From JAAFIP01 sp043778205 (GTDB lineage Bacteria; Pseudomonadota; Gammaproteobacteria; Burkholderiales; Burkholderiaceae_C): DNA of 61,740 bases. This document shows, piece by piece, positions 16,575 through 25,901 of the stretch. Below the pieces are notes generated by a model. It saw nothing but the letters and a program-made list of their open reading frames with translations. It was not told where the DNA came from and searched no databases. The first letter of the stretch is position 1. The number at the start of each line of letters is the position of its first letter. The translations under genes were made by a program, and so were the position numbers. The DNA is taken from assembly GCA_043778205.1 (NCBI GenBank), contig JAYWGO010000108.1:1-61740 (forward strand). Direction: 5' to 3'.

Positions 16575-17750
16575 GTGGCATCCATCGGCATTGCAGGGGC
16601 TGGTTTGCTGGGCAGGTTGCTGGCGTGGCAGCTGGGTCGCGCGGAACACAGTGTAGCGGTGTTTGACCCTGTAGCTGGGCCAATGCCGATGTTTGCGGGC
16701 AGTCATGCGCAGCATGGTACGGGCGATGGCATGGCGCCGCTGGCATTAAGTGCTTCACAAAATTATTCCCAACAGCATGCCGCCGCATTTACCGCTGCGG
16801 GCATGCTGTGCCCGCTGGCAGAGCTGGAACATGCCGAGCCAACAACGGCGGTGCTGGGATGGCGCTCAATAGCGCTGTGGCGCGAGATAGTGGCGCAGTT
16901 GCCTATTGCGCCGTACTTTAGTGAACGCGGTAGCCTGCTGTTGGCGCATAGGCAAGACCGTGCAGCGGCAGAGCGCGTGTTGGCGCGCATAGCCCGTGGC
17001 ATGCAATGCCCTGTGTGGCAAGCCGCTGGCGTGCCTGATAAGCCTAGCGCATTGAGCGTAACGCAGCTGGCCGCGCTAGAGCCCTGCGTGAGCGGCGCCG
17101 CACATGCTTGGTTGTTATCCGGGGAAGGACAAATTGACGCGGTGGCCACAATGCTTGCATTGCACGCAGACGCAAGAAATGTGCAGTGGCGTTGGTGTGA
17201 ACCCGTGCTGTCCATTGTGCCGGGTTGCTTGCACACCAGCGCAGGGGCACAGCGCTTTGACTGGGTGTTTGACATGCGCGGCACGGGCGCTGCGCCCGAG
17301 CTGCCAGTGCGCGGCGTGCGCGGTGAAATGGTGTGGCTCCACGCGCCAGGTTTAGGTTTACAACGCCCCGCGCGTTTGCTGCACCCGCGCCATAAGGTGT
17401 ATATAGTGCCCCGCCCCGGAGATGTAGTGCTGGTGGGTGCCAGTGAAATAGAAAGCGAAGACCGCTCACCCATGTCGCTGCGAAGCGCCGTGGAGCTGAT
17501 GGCCGCTGCGCACAGCGTGATGCCCGCGCTGGCTGAGGCACGCATTATCCGTATGGACACCAACCTGCGCGCTGCGCTGCCCGACAACGCGCCGATCGTA
17601 GAAGTTACCAAAGGCTTGGTTCGCATCAACGGGTTGTTCAGACACGGTTGGCTGCTGGCACCAGCGCTGATAGAACAGGTTTTGCAGCAAACAGGCTTGT
17701 GGCGGGCTGTAGGAGTGCAAGATTTCACCCACCAAGAGGAAATAGTATGA
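16575..17750 (+). CDS. thiO: FAD-dependent glycine oxidase ThiO
   Basis: ThiO oxidises glycine to the imine needed for thiazole formation. The protein starts from GTG, 6 bases after the thiC stop. The N-terminal dinucleotide-binding motif is IGIAGAGLLGRLLAWQLGRA, and later DAO-fold motifs include HPRHKVYIVPRPGDVVLVGA and GLVRINGLFRHGWLLAPAL. It overlaps thiS by four bases (ATGA), which supports translational coupling. Sequence alone cannot exclude other amine oxidase specificity, but the operon position is decisive. Confidence 0.9.
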   Translation: MASIGIAGAGLLGRLLAWQLGRAEHSVAVFDPVAGPMPMFAGSHAQHGTGDGMAPLALSASQNYSQQHAAAFTAAGMLCPLAELEHAEPTTAVLGWRSIALWREIVAQLPIAPYFSERGSLLLAHRQDRAAAERVLARIARGMQCPVWQAAGVPDKPSALSVTQLAALEPCVSGAAHAWLLSGEGQIDAVATMLALHADARNVQWRWCEPVLSIVPGCLHTSAGAQRFDWVFDMRGTGAAPELPVRGVRGEMVWLHAPGLGLQRPARLLHPRHKVYIVPRPGDVVLVGASEIESEDRSPMSLRSAVELMAAAHSVMPALAEARIIRMDTNLRAALPDNAPIVEVTKGLVRINGLFRHGWLLAPALIEQVLQQTGLWRAVGVQDFTHQEEIV

Positions 17751-17962
17751 ACGCAGACAGCTTGCCTATTTTGCTAGACGGTAAACCGCATGCAGTGCGC
17801 AGTGGCACCACGCTAGAGGTTTTGGTAGCCGAGTTGGGTCACGCGGCGCATGCTGTGTCTACTGCCATCAACGGCGACTTTGTGCCTCGCAACCAACGTG
17901 CTAGCACTACCTTGCTAGCCAATGACGCAGTACTGCTGTTTCAGCCCATTGTGGGTGGTTAA
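17747..17962 (+). CDS. thiS: Sulfur carrier protein ThiS
   Basis: A 71-residue ubiquitin-like sulfur carrier that ends in the required Gly-Gly (LLFQPIVGG), the site of thiocarboxylate formation. It starts MNADSLPILLDGKPHAVRSG; the ATG overlaps the thiO stop codon. It delivers sulfur to ThiG for thiazole synthesis. Confidence 0.95.
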   Translation: MNADSLPILLDGKPHAVRSGTTLEVLVAELGHAAHAVSTAINGDFVPRNQRASTTLLANDAVLLFQPIVGG

Positions 17963-17980
17963 ATTTACCGGAGTAAGCGT

Positions 17981-18784
17981 ATGGCGCAGATCGATACATG
18001 GAGTGTGAGCGAGGTTACGCTAAGCAGCCGCTTTTTACTTGGCACCGCAGGCTACCCATCACCTCAAGTGCTGGGCAAGGCAATTACAGAATCGGGCACC
18101 TCCATTGTCACGGTCGGCCTGAAGAGGCAACTCGCTGCAGCGGGCGACAATGGCCATGTGGCGATGGTTCGCGCCAGCATGGCAGCAAACGGCGCTAGCC
18201 TTTTGCCCAACACTGCGGGTTGCCGTACAGCACGTGAGGCCATACAACTCGCCCACATGGCGCGCGAGCTGTACGGTACCGCATGGATCAAGCTGGAAGT
18301 GGTGGGCGACGAGTACACCCTACAACCCGACCCGTTTGAGCTGTTAAAAGCCGCTGAGCAACTGGTAAGGGAAGGTTTTGTCGTTTTCCCCTATTGCACC
18401 GATGATTTGGTAACTTGCCGTCGCCTGCTGGACGTCGGCTGCCCTCTGCTAATGCCTTGGGGTGCGCCGATTGGTTCAGGCCAAGGCTTGCTCAACCCCT
18501 TCGCGCTGCGCACCCTGCGCGAACGCCTGCCCGATGCCACCTTAATTGTGGATGCAGGCATAGGCGCACCGTCGCATGCAGCACGCGCTATGGAGCTGGG
18601 CTTTGATGCTGTACTGCTCAATTCCGCCGTAGCGCAGTCGGGCGACCCAGTGCTGATGGCGGGGGCCTTTAAGCAGGCTATTGAAGCGGGCCGCAAAGCT
18701 TGGCGCGCTGGCGCGATGGCACAGCAAGACTTTGCTGTAGCCAGCACACCCGTGATTGGCCAGCCGTTTTTAGTTGGGGATTAA
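17981..18784 (+). CDS. thiG: Thiazole synthase ThiG
   Basis: ThiG condenses deoxyxylulose phosphate, the glycine imine and ThiS-bound sulfur into the thiazole phosphate. The 267-residue TIM-barrel protein has SSRFLLGTAGYPS at residues 11-23, the substrate-binding lysine in WIKLEVVGDEYTLQPD, the phosphate site GAPIGSGQGL, and VDAGIGAPSHAARAMELGFD. It is preceded by a CCGGAG ribosome binding site and follows thiS by 18 bases. Confidence 0.97.
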   Translation: MAQIDTWSVSEVTLSSRFLLGTAGYPSPQVLGKAITESGTSIVTVGLKRQLAAAGDNGHVAMVRASMAANGASLLPNTAGCRTAREAIQLAHMARELYGTAWIKLEVVGDEYTLQPDPFELLKAAEQLVREGFVVFPYCTDDLVTCRRLLDVGCPLLMPWGAPIGSGQGLLNPFALRTLRERLPDATLIVDAGIGAPSHAARAMELGFDAVLLNSAVAQSGDPVLMAGAFKQAIEAGRKAWRAGAMAQQDFAVASTPVIGQPFLVGD

Positions 18785-18789
18785 AAAAC

Positions 18790-20403
18790 ATGAGGCCGAT
18801 CGTCTGGAGCATTGCAGGTAACGACAGCGCGGGCGGCGCAGGGCTTGCTGCGGACCAGCGCGCAGCCGACGCCTGCGAAGTGCATTTGTGCCCCGTGGTG
18901 TCAGCCATTACAGCGCAAAATTCAACTGGCGTGGAGCGGATTGAACTGATGCCTGCAGACCTGCTGGACGCACAGTTGCAAGCGCTAGCAACAGACATGC
19001 CACCACGCGCTATCAAGACCGGGCTGCTAGGCAGCGCTGAGCAAGTGCGCTTGGTAGCGCAATGGGTTGATAAGCTACGCGTCGGCAGCAGCGTACCAAT
19101 AGCCTTGGTGGTAGACCCAGTGCTTAGGGCAAGCTCGGGTGCAAACTTTGCCGATGCCCAAACAATTGCCGCGTACCGCGAGTATTTATTGCCCCGCGCC
19201 ACGCTGATCACACCAAATCGGCATGAAGCGCGAATCTTGCTGGGCTCTGCAGCGGCCTCAAACGCTGCAACAGGCTCTCCCTCAACGTTGTCCATCCCCG
19301 AATTGGCAAGAACCCTGCGCGCCCACGGCGCACAAGCTGTGTGCATTACAGGCGGCGACAGTACAGAGCCCTCTGATCACTTAAAGAATCTCTCGCTTGA
19401 CTGGTTGGACAGCACACATGCCCAAGGCTGGTTAGCCATCGAGCGTGTTGCCACTGGGCACAGCCATGGCACCGGTTGCACTTTTGCCACCAGCGCAGCT
19501 GCGGCCTTGGCACGCGGCTTTGTTGCTGCTGATGCCGTGCTGCTGGCCAAAATGGCCACTACCCACGCCCTACGCCGCGCGTACGCCGCGGGCCAAGGCA
19601 GCGGCCCGGTACATGCCTCAGCAGGTTTTACCAGCGACCCTAGCCTGCTGCCCATGATGTCGTGGGGCGAAGCAGCGCAGTTCCCAGCCCTGCAGCACTC
19701 AGCTTTACCTTATCAGCATGACTTGGGTTTGTACGCCATAGTTGACAGCGCACACCGCGTAGATGCTGTGCTGGCCGCTGGGGTACGTACCGTGCAGTTG
19801 CGCACCAAGACACCAGAGCAGCCAAGTGCCGCATGGCATAAGGCGTTGAGGACAAGTATGGTCCATAGCATTGCAGCTTGCAGCAGTGCAGGCGCACGCT
19901 TATTTATTAACGATCACTGGATACTTGCGTTGGAGCTGGGCGCACAAGGCCTGCACTTAGGCCAAGAAGACCTCTTAGTTCTGACCGACGCTCAGCGCAG
20001 CGAACTGTGCCATAGCGGCGTAGCGCTGGGCATCAGCTCTCACAGCCTGTGGGAGTTAGCCCGTGCTCGCAGCTTAAGCCCCGCCTACATTGCCTGCGGA
20101 CCCGTGTGGCCCACGCTAACCAAAACCATGCCTTGGCAAGCACAGGGCACGGACAACTTGGCGTGGTGGTGCGCAATGGCAGGCACACCCGTAGTGGCTA
20201 TTGGCGGTATTTTGTCGGCTGGCCAAATTATGCAAGTGGCGCAGTGCGGTGCTGGCGGCGTGTGCGCGGTACGTGTACTGGGTGAGAACCCGGTGTTGAC
20301 CGTGCCAGCATTGCAGCAGGCTTTGACAGCAGGCAGAAAATTGAGCCCGACTGACGCAACACTTGCTTGGCCGCACCCCAGCTTAGCTGGGCCTTTTACT
20401 TAG
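18790..20403 (+). CDS. thiED: Fused HMP-phosphate kinase / thiamin-phosphate synthase (ThiD-ThiE)
   Basis: One 537-residue protein carries two steps. Residues 1-270 are a ThiD-type kinase with WSIAGNDSAGGAGLAADQ and the catalytic anion-hole region TGHSHGTGCTFATSAAAAL. The rest is a ThiE TIM barrel with LGLYAIVDSAHR, QLRTKTPEQPS, LFINDHWILALELGAQGLHL, GISSHSLWEL and PVVAIGGI. I use the start MRPIVWSIAG at 18790, 5 bases after thiG, since the longer frame overlaps thiG. The fusion completes the operon: it phosphorylates HMP-P and couples it to the thiazole phosphate. Confidence 0.92.
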   Translation: MRPIVWSIAGNDSAGGAGLAADQRAADACEVHLCPVVSAITAQNSTGVERIELMPADLLDAQLQALATDMPPRAIKTGLLGSAEQVRLVAQWVDKLRVGSSVPIALVVDPVLRASSGANFADAQTIAAYREYLLPRATLITPNRHEARILLGSAAASNAATGSPSTLSIPELARTLRAHGAQAVCITGGDSTEPSDHLKNLSLDWLDSTHAQGWLAIERVATGHSHGTGCTFATSAAAALARGFVAADAVLLAKMATTHALRRAYAAGQGSGPVHASAGFTSDPSLLPMMSWGEAAQFPALQHSALPYQHDLGLYAIVDSAHRVDAVLAAGVRTVQLRTKTPEQPSAAWHKALRTSMVHSIAACSSAGARLFINDHWILALELGAQGLHLGQEDLLVLTDAQRSELCHSGVALGISSHSLWELARARSLSPAYIACGPVWPTLTKTMPWQAQGTDNLAWWCAMAGTPVVAIGGILSAGQIMQVAQCGAGGVCAVRVLGENPVLTVPALQQALTAGRKLSPTDATLAWPHPSLAGPFT

Positions 20404-20670
20404 CATTTTCGATGCTATTGCCCACAGCGCATATTAATAAAGAACCAACAGCTATTTTAATAATAGCAATCAACAACATAATCCGCCTTTAATTCATAAC
20501 AATCGTGGGTATATTAAGTGCCCGCGCTGCGCACGAAGCAGCGCTTTTAAAGCGGTAGATTGACCCCGCAGCTGCATCTTTGTTTGCAGCTCTTTTAAAT
20601 TTTGTTACAAATTAGACTTGCAAATGTGCTAATTGCACATTTATACTTACCGTCATAAGTTAATTAATTT
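20404..20670. other. Intergenic region with decayed repeat
   Basis: Between thiED and the DUF6502 gene. A segment at about 20411-20470 (CCCACAGCG ... AACAGCTATTTTAATAATAG) looks like a heavily decayed reverse AQGN repeat: only its A/T-rich flank and CAGCTATT end match well. Further on, GCTGCGCACGAAGCAGC (20526-20542) can form a hairpin. A promoter for the next gene should lie in the A/T-rich 20600-20665. Confidence 0.4.
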
Positions 20671-21615
20671 ATGAACGCCCCTAAAGAATCCCTTGTTGAC
20701 TATGACGCGCTAAGCCAGGAACAGGCTTTGCTGCAGGGCGCGCTGGACAAAATACTGCGTCCTTTGGCTGACCTCTGTTTGTCAAAGGGTATGGGGATTC
20801 AATTGATGGAGGAGCGCCTAAGGGTGGCGTTTGTAGCCTCCGCTGTAGACAGCTTGGGAGCGCAGCCCACGCAGCGCTTGCACAGCCGCATCAGCGCCAG
20901 CACGGGGCTGACTCGCCGCGAAGTGGCGCGCATTCAGTTGCAGACCGACGGTAGCAACCCAAGCCATGCCAAAACTGGCCGCAAGACGCGTCCCAGCTCT
21001 GCCACCGAGCTGTTTACCCGCTGGGTAAGCGACCCTGCGCTGCGCGATGTTGATAGCCAGCCTATGGCCCTGCCACGTTTAGGCGAGGCACCCAGCTTTG
21101 AACGTTTGGCGCAGTCGATAACCCAAGACGTGCACCCACGCAGCCTGCTAGACGAACTGTGCCGCTTGGGTTTAGCCCTGTGGGACACCGAATCAGACGA
21201 GGTGCTGCTGACCAAAGCCGCCTTTGTGCCGCGCGGTGACTGGGCGCGCATGACGGCGTTTTTAGCCGACAACGTGGGCGACCATTTGCGTGCGGCATCG
21301 GCCAACGTGCTGGGCAGCGGCAAAGAGCACATGGAGCAAGCTATTTTTGCTGACGACCTGTCGGTGCAGTCGCTGCAGTCTTTTCGCGACATGATGGCAG
21401 CGCAGTGGCAGCTGATGCTTACCAGCTTAGTTCCCAAGTTAGAGCAATTAATCGCTGACGACAAACTGGCTGGCCGGATCCAAAACCAGCGCGTGCGCAT
21501 AGGCCTGTACACCTGGTCACAGCCCATGGCAGGCACCACACGGCGCTTCACACTGGTAGCAAAAAAAGACGCACCCCAGCCATCCGCTCCCCACATTTCC
21601 AAAACCATTAGGTGA
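20671..21615 (+). CDS. DUF6502 family protein
   Basis: A 314-residue cytosolic protein with no signal peptide. The N-terminal part (LDKILRPLADLCLSKGMGIQ, then RLHSRISASTGLTRREVARI) is characteristic of DUF6502, in which a helix-turn-helix-like segment recurs. That suggests, but does not prove, DNA or partner binding. A middle segment (ELFTRWVSDPALRDVDSQPM) and the C-terminal QNQRVRIGLYTWSQP are also family-like. It is 4 bases before a DUF5666 lipoprotein gene, so the three genes are likely one operon. The function is unknown. Confidence 0.75.
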   Translation: MNAPKESLVDYDALSQEQALLQGALDKILRPLADLCLSKGMGIQLMEERLRVAFVASAVDSLGAQPTQRLHSRISASTGLTRREVARIQLQTDGSNPSHAKTGRKTRPSSATELFTRWVSDPALRDVDSQPMALPRLGEAPSFERLAQSITQDVHPRSLLDELCRLGLALWDTESDEVLLTKAAFVPRGDWARMTAFLADNVGDHLRAASANVLGSGKEHMEQAIFADDLSVQSLQSFRDMMAAQWQLMLTSLVPKLEQLIADDKLAGRIQNQRVRIGLYTWSQPMAGTTRRFTLVAKKDAPQPSAPHISKTIR

Positions 21616-21619
21616 CACC

Positions 21620-22828
21620 ATGCGCACCCACCCCAAACCTTTGTTGCACCGTTTAAAAACGCACTACAAGACGCTTTTACTTGGCGCAGTACTAAGCGCT
21701 GCCTTAGTGATAGCAGCCTGTGGTGGAGGCTCTAACAGCGCTGGCGTTGGCTCGGGCGGCACTGGCGCTTTCAGCGTTACGGCTTACAGCGAAGGCACTA
21801 TCACAGGTTTTGGTTCAGTGATTGTGAACGGCTTACGCTACGACGATGGTCTGGCCATAGTCCGTGACGAAGACGGGCTGCGCAGCCGCAGCGACCTTAA
21901 ACTGGGCATGGTAGTGGCCATAGACGGCAAGGTAGACAGCGACAACATAGCAAGCGCCAGCGATATCCGGTATGACAGCGCACTGCTAGGCCCGGTCAAA
22001 ACCGTCAGCTTGGGCAGCAACACATTCACCGTGATGGGCCAAACCGTGCACCTGGACGACAGCACGGTGCTAGATGCCAGTTTGGCACAAGGCTTGGCCA
22101 GCCTGTCAGGCAACGATGTGGTCGAAGTGCACGGCTTTTTAAACGCCGCCACCAATAGCCTGCAGGCCACATTGGTTGAGCGCAAAACCAGCGTTAGCAA
22201 ATACAAAATCAGTGGCTTGGTTCAAAACCTGCAGGTTAGCGCTAAAACGTTCATGATTGGCAATGAGAAATTCAGCTTTGCCGGTGTCAATTTAGAGTCT
22301 ATTGCCAACGGCAACTTGGTTAAACTGCGCTTGCAACCACGTGCACCTACAGGCACTGACCCATTGGTGGTAGCAGCCTCCCGTAGGCAAGAGCGTTCTT
22401 CTGCATCACAAGAGCGCGCTGAAATAGAAGGCTTGGTTACCCAAGTCAACTCGGCAACGCAGTTCAGTGTGTCTAATGTTTTGGTAGACACGCGCAATGC
22501 CAGCTTCCCTGGTGGCAACACCACGATCACCATCGGCATGCGCATTAAAGCCAAGGGCAGATTGTTAGACGGTATTTTGACCGCCACAGAGGTTAAAGCC
22601 GAGTCAAGGGGCAGCAAAGACATTGAGCTCAAAGGCACAGTGTCCGACCTGAACACCGTGAACAAAACTTTTACGGTGCGCGGCGTAAGCGTGAACTACA
22701 GCCCACCGGTCCGGTACGACAAAGGCACCGAGGCTAGCCTGGCAAATGGCGTTGCGGTAGAAGTCGAGGGCAATCTGATTGCAGGCACCGCCACTGTAAA
22801 AGCCAGCAACATTAAATTTCTTAACTAG
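21620..22828 (+). CDS. DUF5666 domain lipoprotein, first paralog
   Basis: A predicted exported lipoprotein of 402 residues. The signal peptide ends with a lipobox at VIAACGGG (Cys near residue 34), followed by a Gly/Ser linker. The body is a series of related small beta domains, with repeated patterns such as GTITGFGSVIVNGLRYDD, GPVKTVSLGSNTFTVMGQTV, IEGLVTQVNSATQFSVSNVL and LKGTVSDLNTVNKTFTVRGV. These match DUF5666, an OB-like beta barrel repeat of unknown role. It is tandem with a paralog and coupled to the DUF6502 gene. Confidence 0.82.
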   Translation: MRTHPKPLLHRLKTHYKTLLLGAVLSAALVIAACGGGSNSAGVGSGGTGAFSVTAYSEGTITGFGSVIVNGLRYDDGLAIVRDEDGLRSRSDLKLGMVVAIDGKVDSDNIASASDIRYDSALLGPVKTVSLGSNTFTVMGQTVHLDDSTVLDASLAQGLASLSGNDVVEVHGFLNAATNSLQATLVERKTSVSKYKISGLVQNLQVSAKTFMIGNEKFSFAGVNLESIANGNLVKLRLQPRAPTGTDPLVVAASRRQERSSASQERAEIEGLVTQVNSATQFSVSNVLVDTRNASFPGGNTTITIGMRIKAKGRLLDGILTATEVKAESRGSKDIELKGTVSDLNTVNKTFTVRGVSVNYSPPVRYDKGTEASLANGVAVEVEGNLIAGTATVKASNIKFLN

Positions 22829-22894
22829 CCAGCCAAATTTTTAACTTGCATTACCTTCCACACCGCTCTTAATGGGCATAACTTGTAAAGAAAG

Positions 22895-24244
22895 ATGAAT
22901 ATGAAACTCCTCACATTTTTTCACCCCCTTACGGGCATCCGGGCGCACTCACGCAGTTGCGCAGTAGCTGCAAGCCTTGCTGCAGCCTTGGTCTTTACCG
23001 CCTGCGGTGGAGGTGGCGCGGGCGGCGGCACTGACACAGGCTTGGCCGCCCCCGCTGCAAATGCAGCCAAGTCTGAACTGGTAAGCGAAGGCGTCATCAG
23101 CGGATTTGGCTCAGTTATTGTCAACGGTGTTCGGTATGATGACTCTAAAGCCAAGATTGAAGATGCTGATGATGAAGACAACCCTTTGCGCAACAAAGAC
23201 GATTTACGCTTGGGTATGGTGGTCACCGTCACAGGCTCTAGCGCGACCAATACGGGCACAGCCACCGGAACAGGTACCGCAAGTGTCGTTAGCTTTGGCA
23301 GCCAGCTCAAAGGCCCTGTACAAAGCATAGACGGCGCAACCACGGTGACAGCAACCGCTACAGTTGTCACCGGCAGCTCTACCACTTCTACCACTGCCGC
23401 TAGCAGCCACACCCTGGTAATTTTGGGGCAAACCGTAGAAATAGGCGCGTGGACCGTGTTTGACCCACTGTCTTTGCCCAGTGGTTTTAGCAGCATTGCA
23501 ACGGGCAATGTGCTGGAAGTGCACGGCCATCTGTCGCCCGCACTTAACCGCATGATTGCCACCCGCATCAGCAAAGAAAACAACGCCGCGGTTTACAAAA
23601 TTACCGGCAATGTCAGCAGCTTAGACGCAGCTTCTAAGAGCTTCAAAATTGGCACCGAGAATTTCAGCTACGCCAATATCGCGGCCGATAAAATGCGTGT
23701 CGCCTTGGCCAATGGCCTGACAGTGAAAGTGCGCCTGGACAGTGTGCAAACCACCACCGCTACTTGGACGGTCACGCGCATCAACCCTGCGAAAAAGGTG
23801 CTGAAAGAGCGCGTCAATGCAGAGGTAGAGGGCGTGATCACCGCGTTCACCTCGGCCACCGCTTTCAGCGTGAACGGTTTGGTGGTTGATGCTACGAATG
23901 CCAGTTTTCGGCAGGGTACGGCAACACTGGCACTGGGTGTGCGAGTGGAAGTCAAAGGCACGGTGGTGGACGGCAAACTGGTGGCGACTTCAGTTAAAAC
24001 CGAAGGCCGTGAGCGCGCTGCAGACAATGGCAATGTGATTGAATTGCATGGAAAAATATCGGCGCTGAACACCACCGCACAAACGTTTAGCCTGCGTGGT
24101 TTGACAGTCAGTTACGCCGGTAGTGTGAATTTTCAGCGCGGCTCGGCTGCAAACTTGGTTAACGGCGTTGAGGTTGAAGTGAAAGGCCAGGCAGCAGGTG
24201 GTGGCACAACCGTGCAAGCTACACGCATTAAGTTTGAAGACTAA
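22895..24244 (+). CDS. DUF5666 domain lipoprotein, second paralog
   Basis: A 449-residue paralog of the preceding gene. The lipobox is in LVFTACGGGG, and GVISGFGSVIVNGVRYDD parallels GTITGFGSVIVNGLRYDD in the first copy. Later repeats also match (VEGVITAFTSATAFSVNGLV, LHGKISALNTTAQTFSLRGL). It differs by a Thr-rich insertion around residues 110-165 (TNTGTATGTGTA, TATVVTGSSTTSTTAASS). The tandem copies probably arose by duplication. A strong terminator follows. Confidence 0.82.
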   Translation: MNMKLLTFFHPLTGIRAHSRSCAVAASLAAALVFTACGGGGAGGGTDTGLAAPAANAAKSELVSEGVISGFGSVIVNGVRYDDSKAKIEDADDEDNPLRNKDDLRLGMVVTVTGSSATNTGTATGTGTASVVSFGSQLKGPVQSIDGATTVTATATVVTGSSTTSTTAASSHTLVILGQTVEIGAWTVFDPLSLPSGFSSIATGNVLEVHGHLSPALNRMIATRISKENNAAVYKITGNVSSLDAASKSFKIGTENFSYANIAADKMRVALANGLTVKVRLDSVQTTTATWTVTRINPAKKVLKERVNAEVEGVITAFTSATAFSVNGLVVDATNASFRQGTATLALGVRVEVKGTVVDGKLVATSVKTEGRERAADNGNVIELHGKISALNTTAQTFSLRGLTVSYAGSVNFQRGSAANLVNGVEVEVKGQAAGGGTTVQATRIKFED

Positions 24245-24268
24245 GCGATTGGCCATTGTGCACAACTA

Positions 24269-24297
24269 AAACGGGAGCCTAGGCTCCCGTTTTTTAT
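24269..24297. terminator. Bidirectional terminator between convergent operons
   Basis: AAACGGGAGCC-TA-GGCTCCCGTTT followed by T residues on the plus strand, preceded by A residues that serve the minus strand. It separates the DUF5666 genes from the converging cobalamin operon ending with cobQ. Confidence 0.9.
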
Positions 24298-24338
24298 GTC
24301 TGACCTTTTAAGCATTGAATACCAATGTAGCCCCCAGC

Positions 24339-25901
24339 TTAGTCCGTCAGACTGGTCAACGTACCGTGCTCGAAATGTCCATCAATAAAATTGGCCAGGC
24401 CGTCAAACACAGCGTCTAAGGTCTGTGCTTGGGCACCAAACAGCGCCTGCATCACAGTGGCATTTTCAAACATGCCGTGTACATACACACCCAGCACGTT
24501 GCCGCTGGCGTTACACCAGCCTAGGCTGCTGGGCAAAGCCGCAGTGGGCGCGTTGCCTTGGCTGACCATATCGACCCGCAGCTGGGTTTGGCCGTGGTGA
24601 ATTTCGTAGCCTTGGCACACCACGCCCGACAGCGCATGCCACGCACCGGGCAAATTAGCAAACACCACTTGGCTATGCCGCACCGTTTTGTGCGGCTCAA
24701 AAGCTGTCACCAAGGGCAGCAAGCCCAGGCCCGGTGCGTTGCCTGATATGGCATGTTCTACGCCGTGCATATCAATCAAGGCCTCGCCCAGCATTTGCAG
24801 GCCGCCGCAAATGCCCAGCACGCGCTTGCCTTGCGCTGCGTGCTGGGCCACTGCGGCATCCAACCCCTGCGCGCGCAGCCAGGCCAGGTCGCCGCTGGTG
24901 TGCTTGGAGCCGGGCAAAATAATCCAGTCGGCCGCCAGCACGTCGGCGGGGCTGCGTGCCCAGACCAAGCGCACACCATGGATATTTTTTAAGCTTTGAA
25001 ATTCATCCAAATTGCTGATGCGCGGATAAGCTATCACGGCGATGGTGGTGTGCACTGGGCCGCTGGAAGTGGAGCGGTCGTCAAAAACACCGTCTTCCTC
25101 GGGCAGGCCATGCGCACGCCACATGGGCAGTGTGGCCATTACGGGTATGCCGGTTAATTCTTGCAGCATCTGCGGTGCGGGGGCCAGCAAGCTGGCATCG
25201 CCACGGAATTTATTGAGCACAAAGCCTTTGATGAGCACCTGCTCTTCTGGCGGTAGCAGCGCCCAGGTGCCGTACAGGTGGGCAAAGGCACCGCCCCGGT
25301 CAATATCGGTGATTAGCAGGCAGCGGGCCTGCGCATGCCGGGCTACGCGCATGTTGACGATGTCGCTGCTGTGCAGGTTAATCTCGGCGGGCGAGCCTGC
25401 GCCTTCGATGACGACGATGTCGTTGTCGGCACGCAAATCGTCCAGCGCTTGGGCGATGGTAGGCCACACGCACTCGCTGCGGCTGCGCCAGGGCATGGCA
25501 GTCAGTGCCGGGCTGACTTGGCCCATCAGCACCACCTGGCTGTGGGTGTCGGCCTCGGGTTTGAGCAGCACGGGGTTCATGCGCACATCGGGCACGGCGC
25601 GCGCAGCCAGCGCTTGAAAATACTGGGCACTGCCGATCTCGCCGCCTGCGTTGTGGTGTTCACCCTCCTCTACAGCCTCGCCCATTACACCTGGCACTAC
25701 GTTTGCGTAGCTACCTACAACACGCGCGTTGTTGCTCATGTTTTGTGCTTTAAACGGTGCCACCTTGTAGCCGCGCTGCGCATACCAGCGGCACAGCGCA
25801 GTGGCCAGCCAGCTTTTGCCTGCACCGCTGGTGGTGCCCAAAACCATGACGCACTGGGCCAGTTTGGGTGCCGGCAAACTGGCGGGTGTCGTGGTGTTCA
25901 T
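24339..25901 (-). CDS. cobQ: Adenosylcobyric acid synthase CobQ
   Basis: Amidates four carboxyl groups of adenosylcobyrinic a,c-diamide using glutamine. The 520-residue protein has an N-terminal P-loop-like domain (VLGTTSGAGKSWLATALCRW, KAQNMSNNARVV), a DRGGAFAHLYGT segment, and a C-terminal glutamine amidotransferase domain with the Cys motif VLGICGGLQMLGEAL and His motif GVYVHGMFEN. It is the last gene of the minus-strand cobalamin operon and overlaps the preceding gene by four bases. Confidence 0.95.
   Translation of the reverse strand: MNTTTPASLPAPKLAQCVMVLGTTSGAGKSWLATALCRWYAQRGYKVAPFKAQNMSNNARVVGSYANVVPGVMGEAVEEGEHHNAGGEIGSAQYFQALAARAVPDVRMNPVLLKPEADTHSQVVLMGQVSPALTAMPWRSRSECVWPTIAQALDDLRADNDIVVIEGAGSPAEINLHSSDIVNMRVARHAQARCLLITDIDRGGAFAHLYGTWALLPPEEQVLIKGFVLNKFRGDASLLAPAPQMLQELTGIPVMATLPMWRAHGLPEEDGVFDDRSTSSGPVHTTIAVIAYPRISNLDEFQSLKNIHGVRLVWARSPADVLAADWIILPGSKHTSGDLAWLRAQGLDAAVAQHAAQGKRVLGICGGLQMLGEALIDMHGVEHAISGNAPGLGLLPLVTAFEPHKTVRHSQVVFANLPGAWHALSGVVCQGYEIHHGQTQLRVDMVSQGNAPTAALPSSLGWCNASGNVLGVYVHGMFENATVMQALFGAQAQTLDAVFDGLANFIDGHFEHGTLTSLTD

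Noticed and set aside
16763..17728. A 321-codon minus-strand frame opposite thiO
   Set aside because: Antisense shadow of a G/C-rich gene; the plus strand has clear ThiO motifs and operon context.
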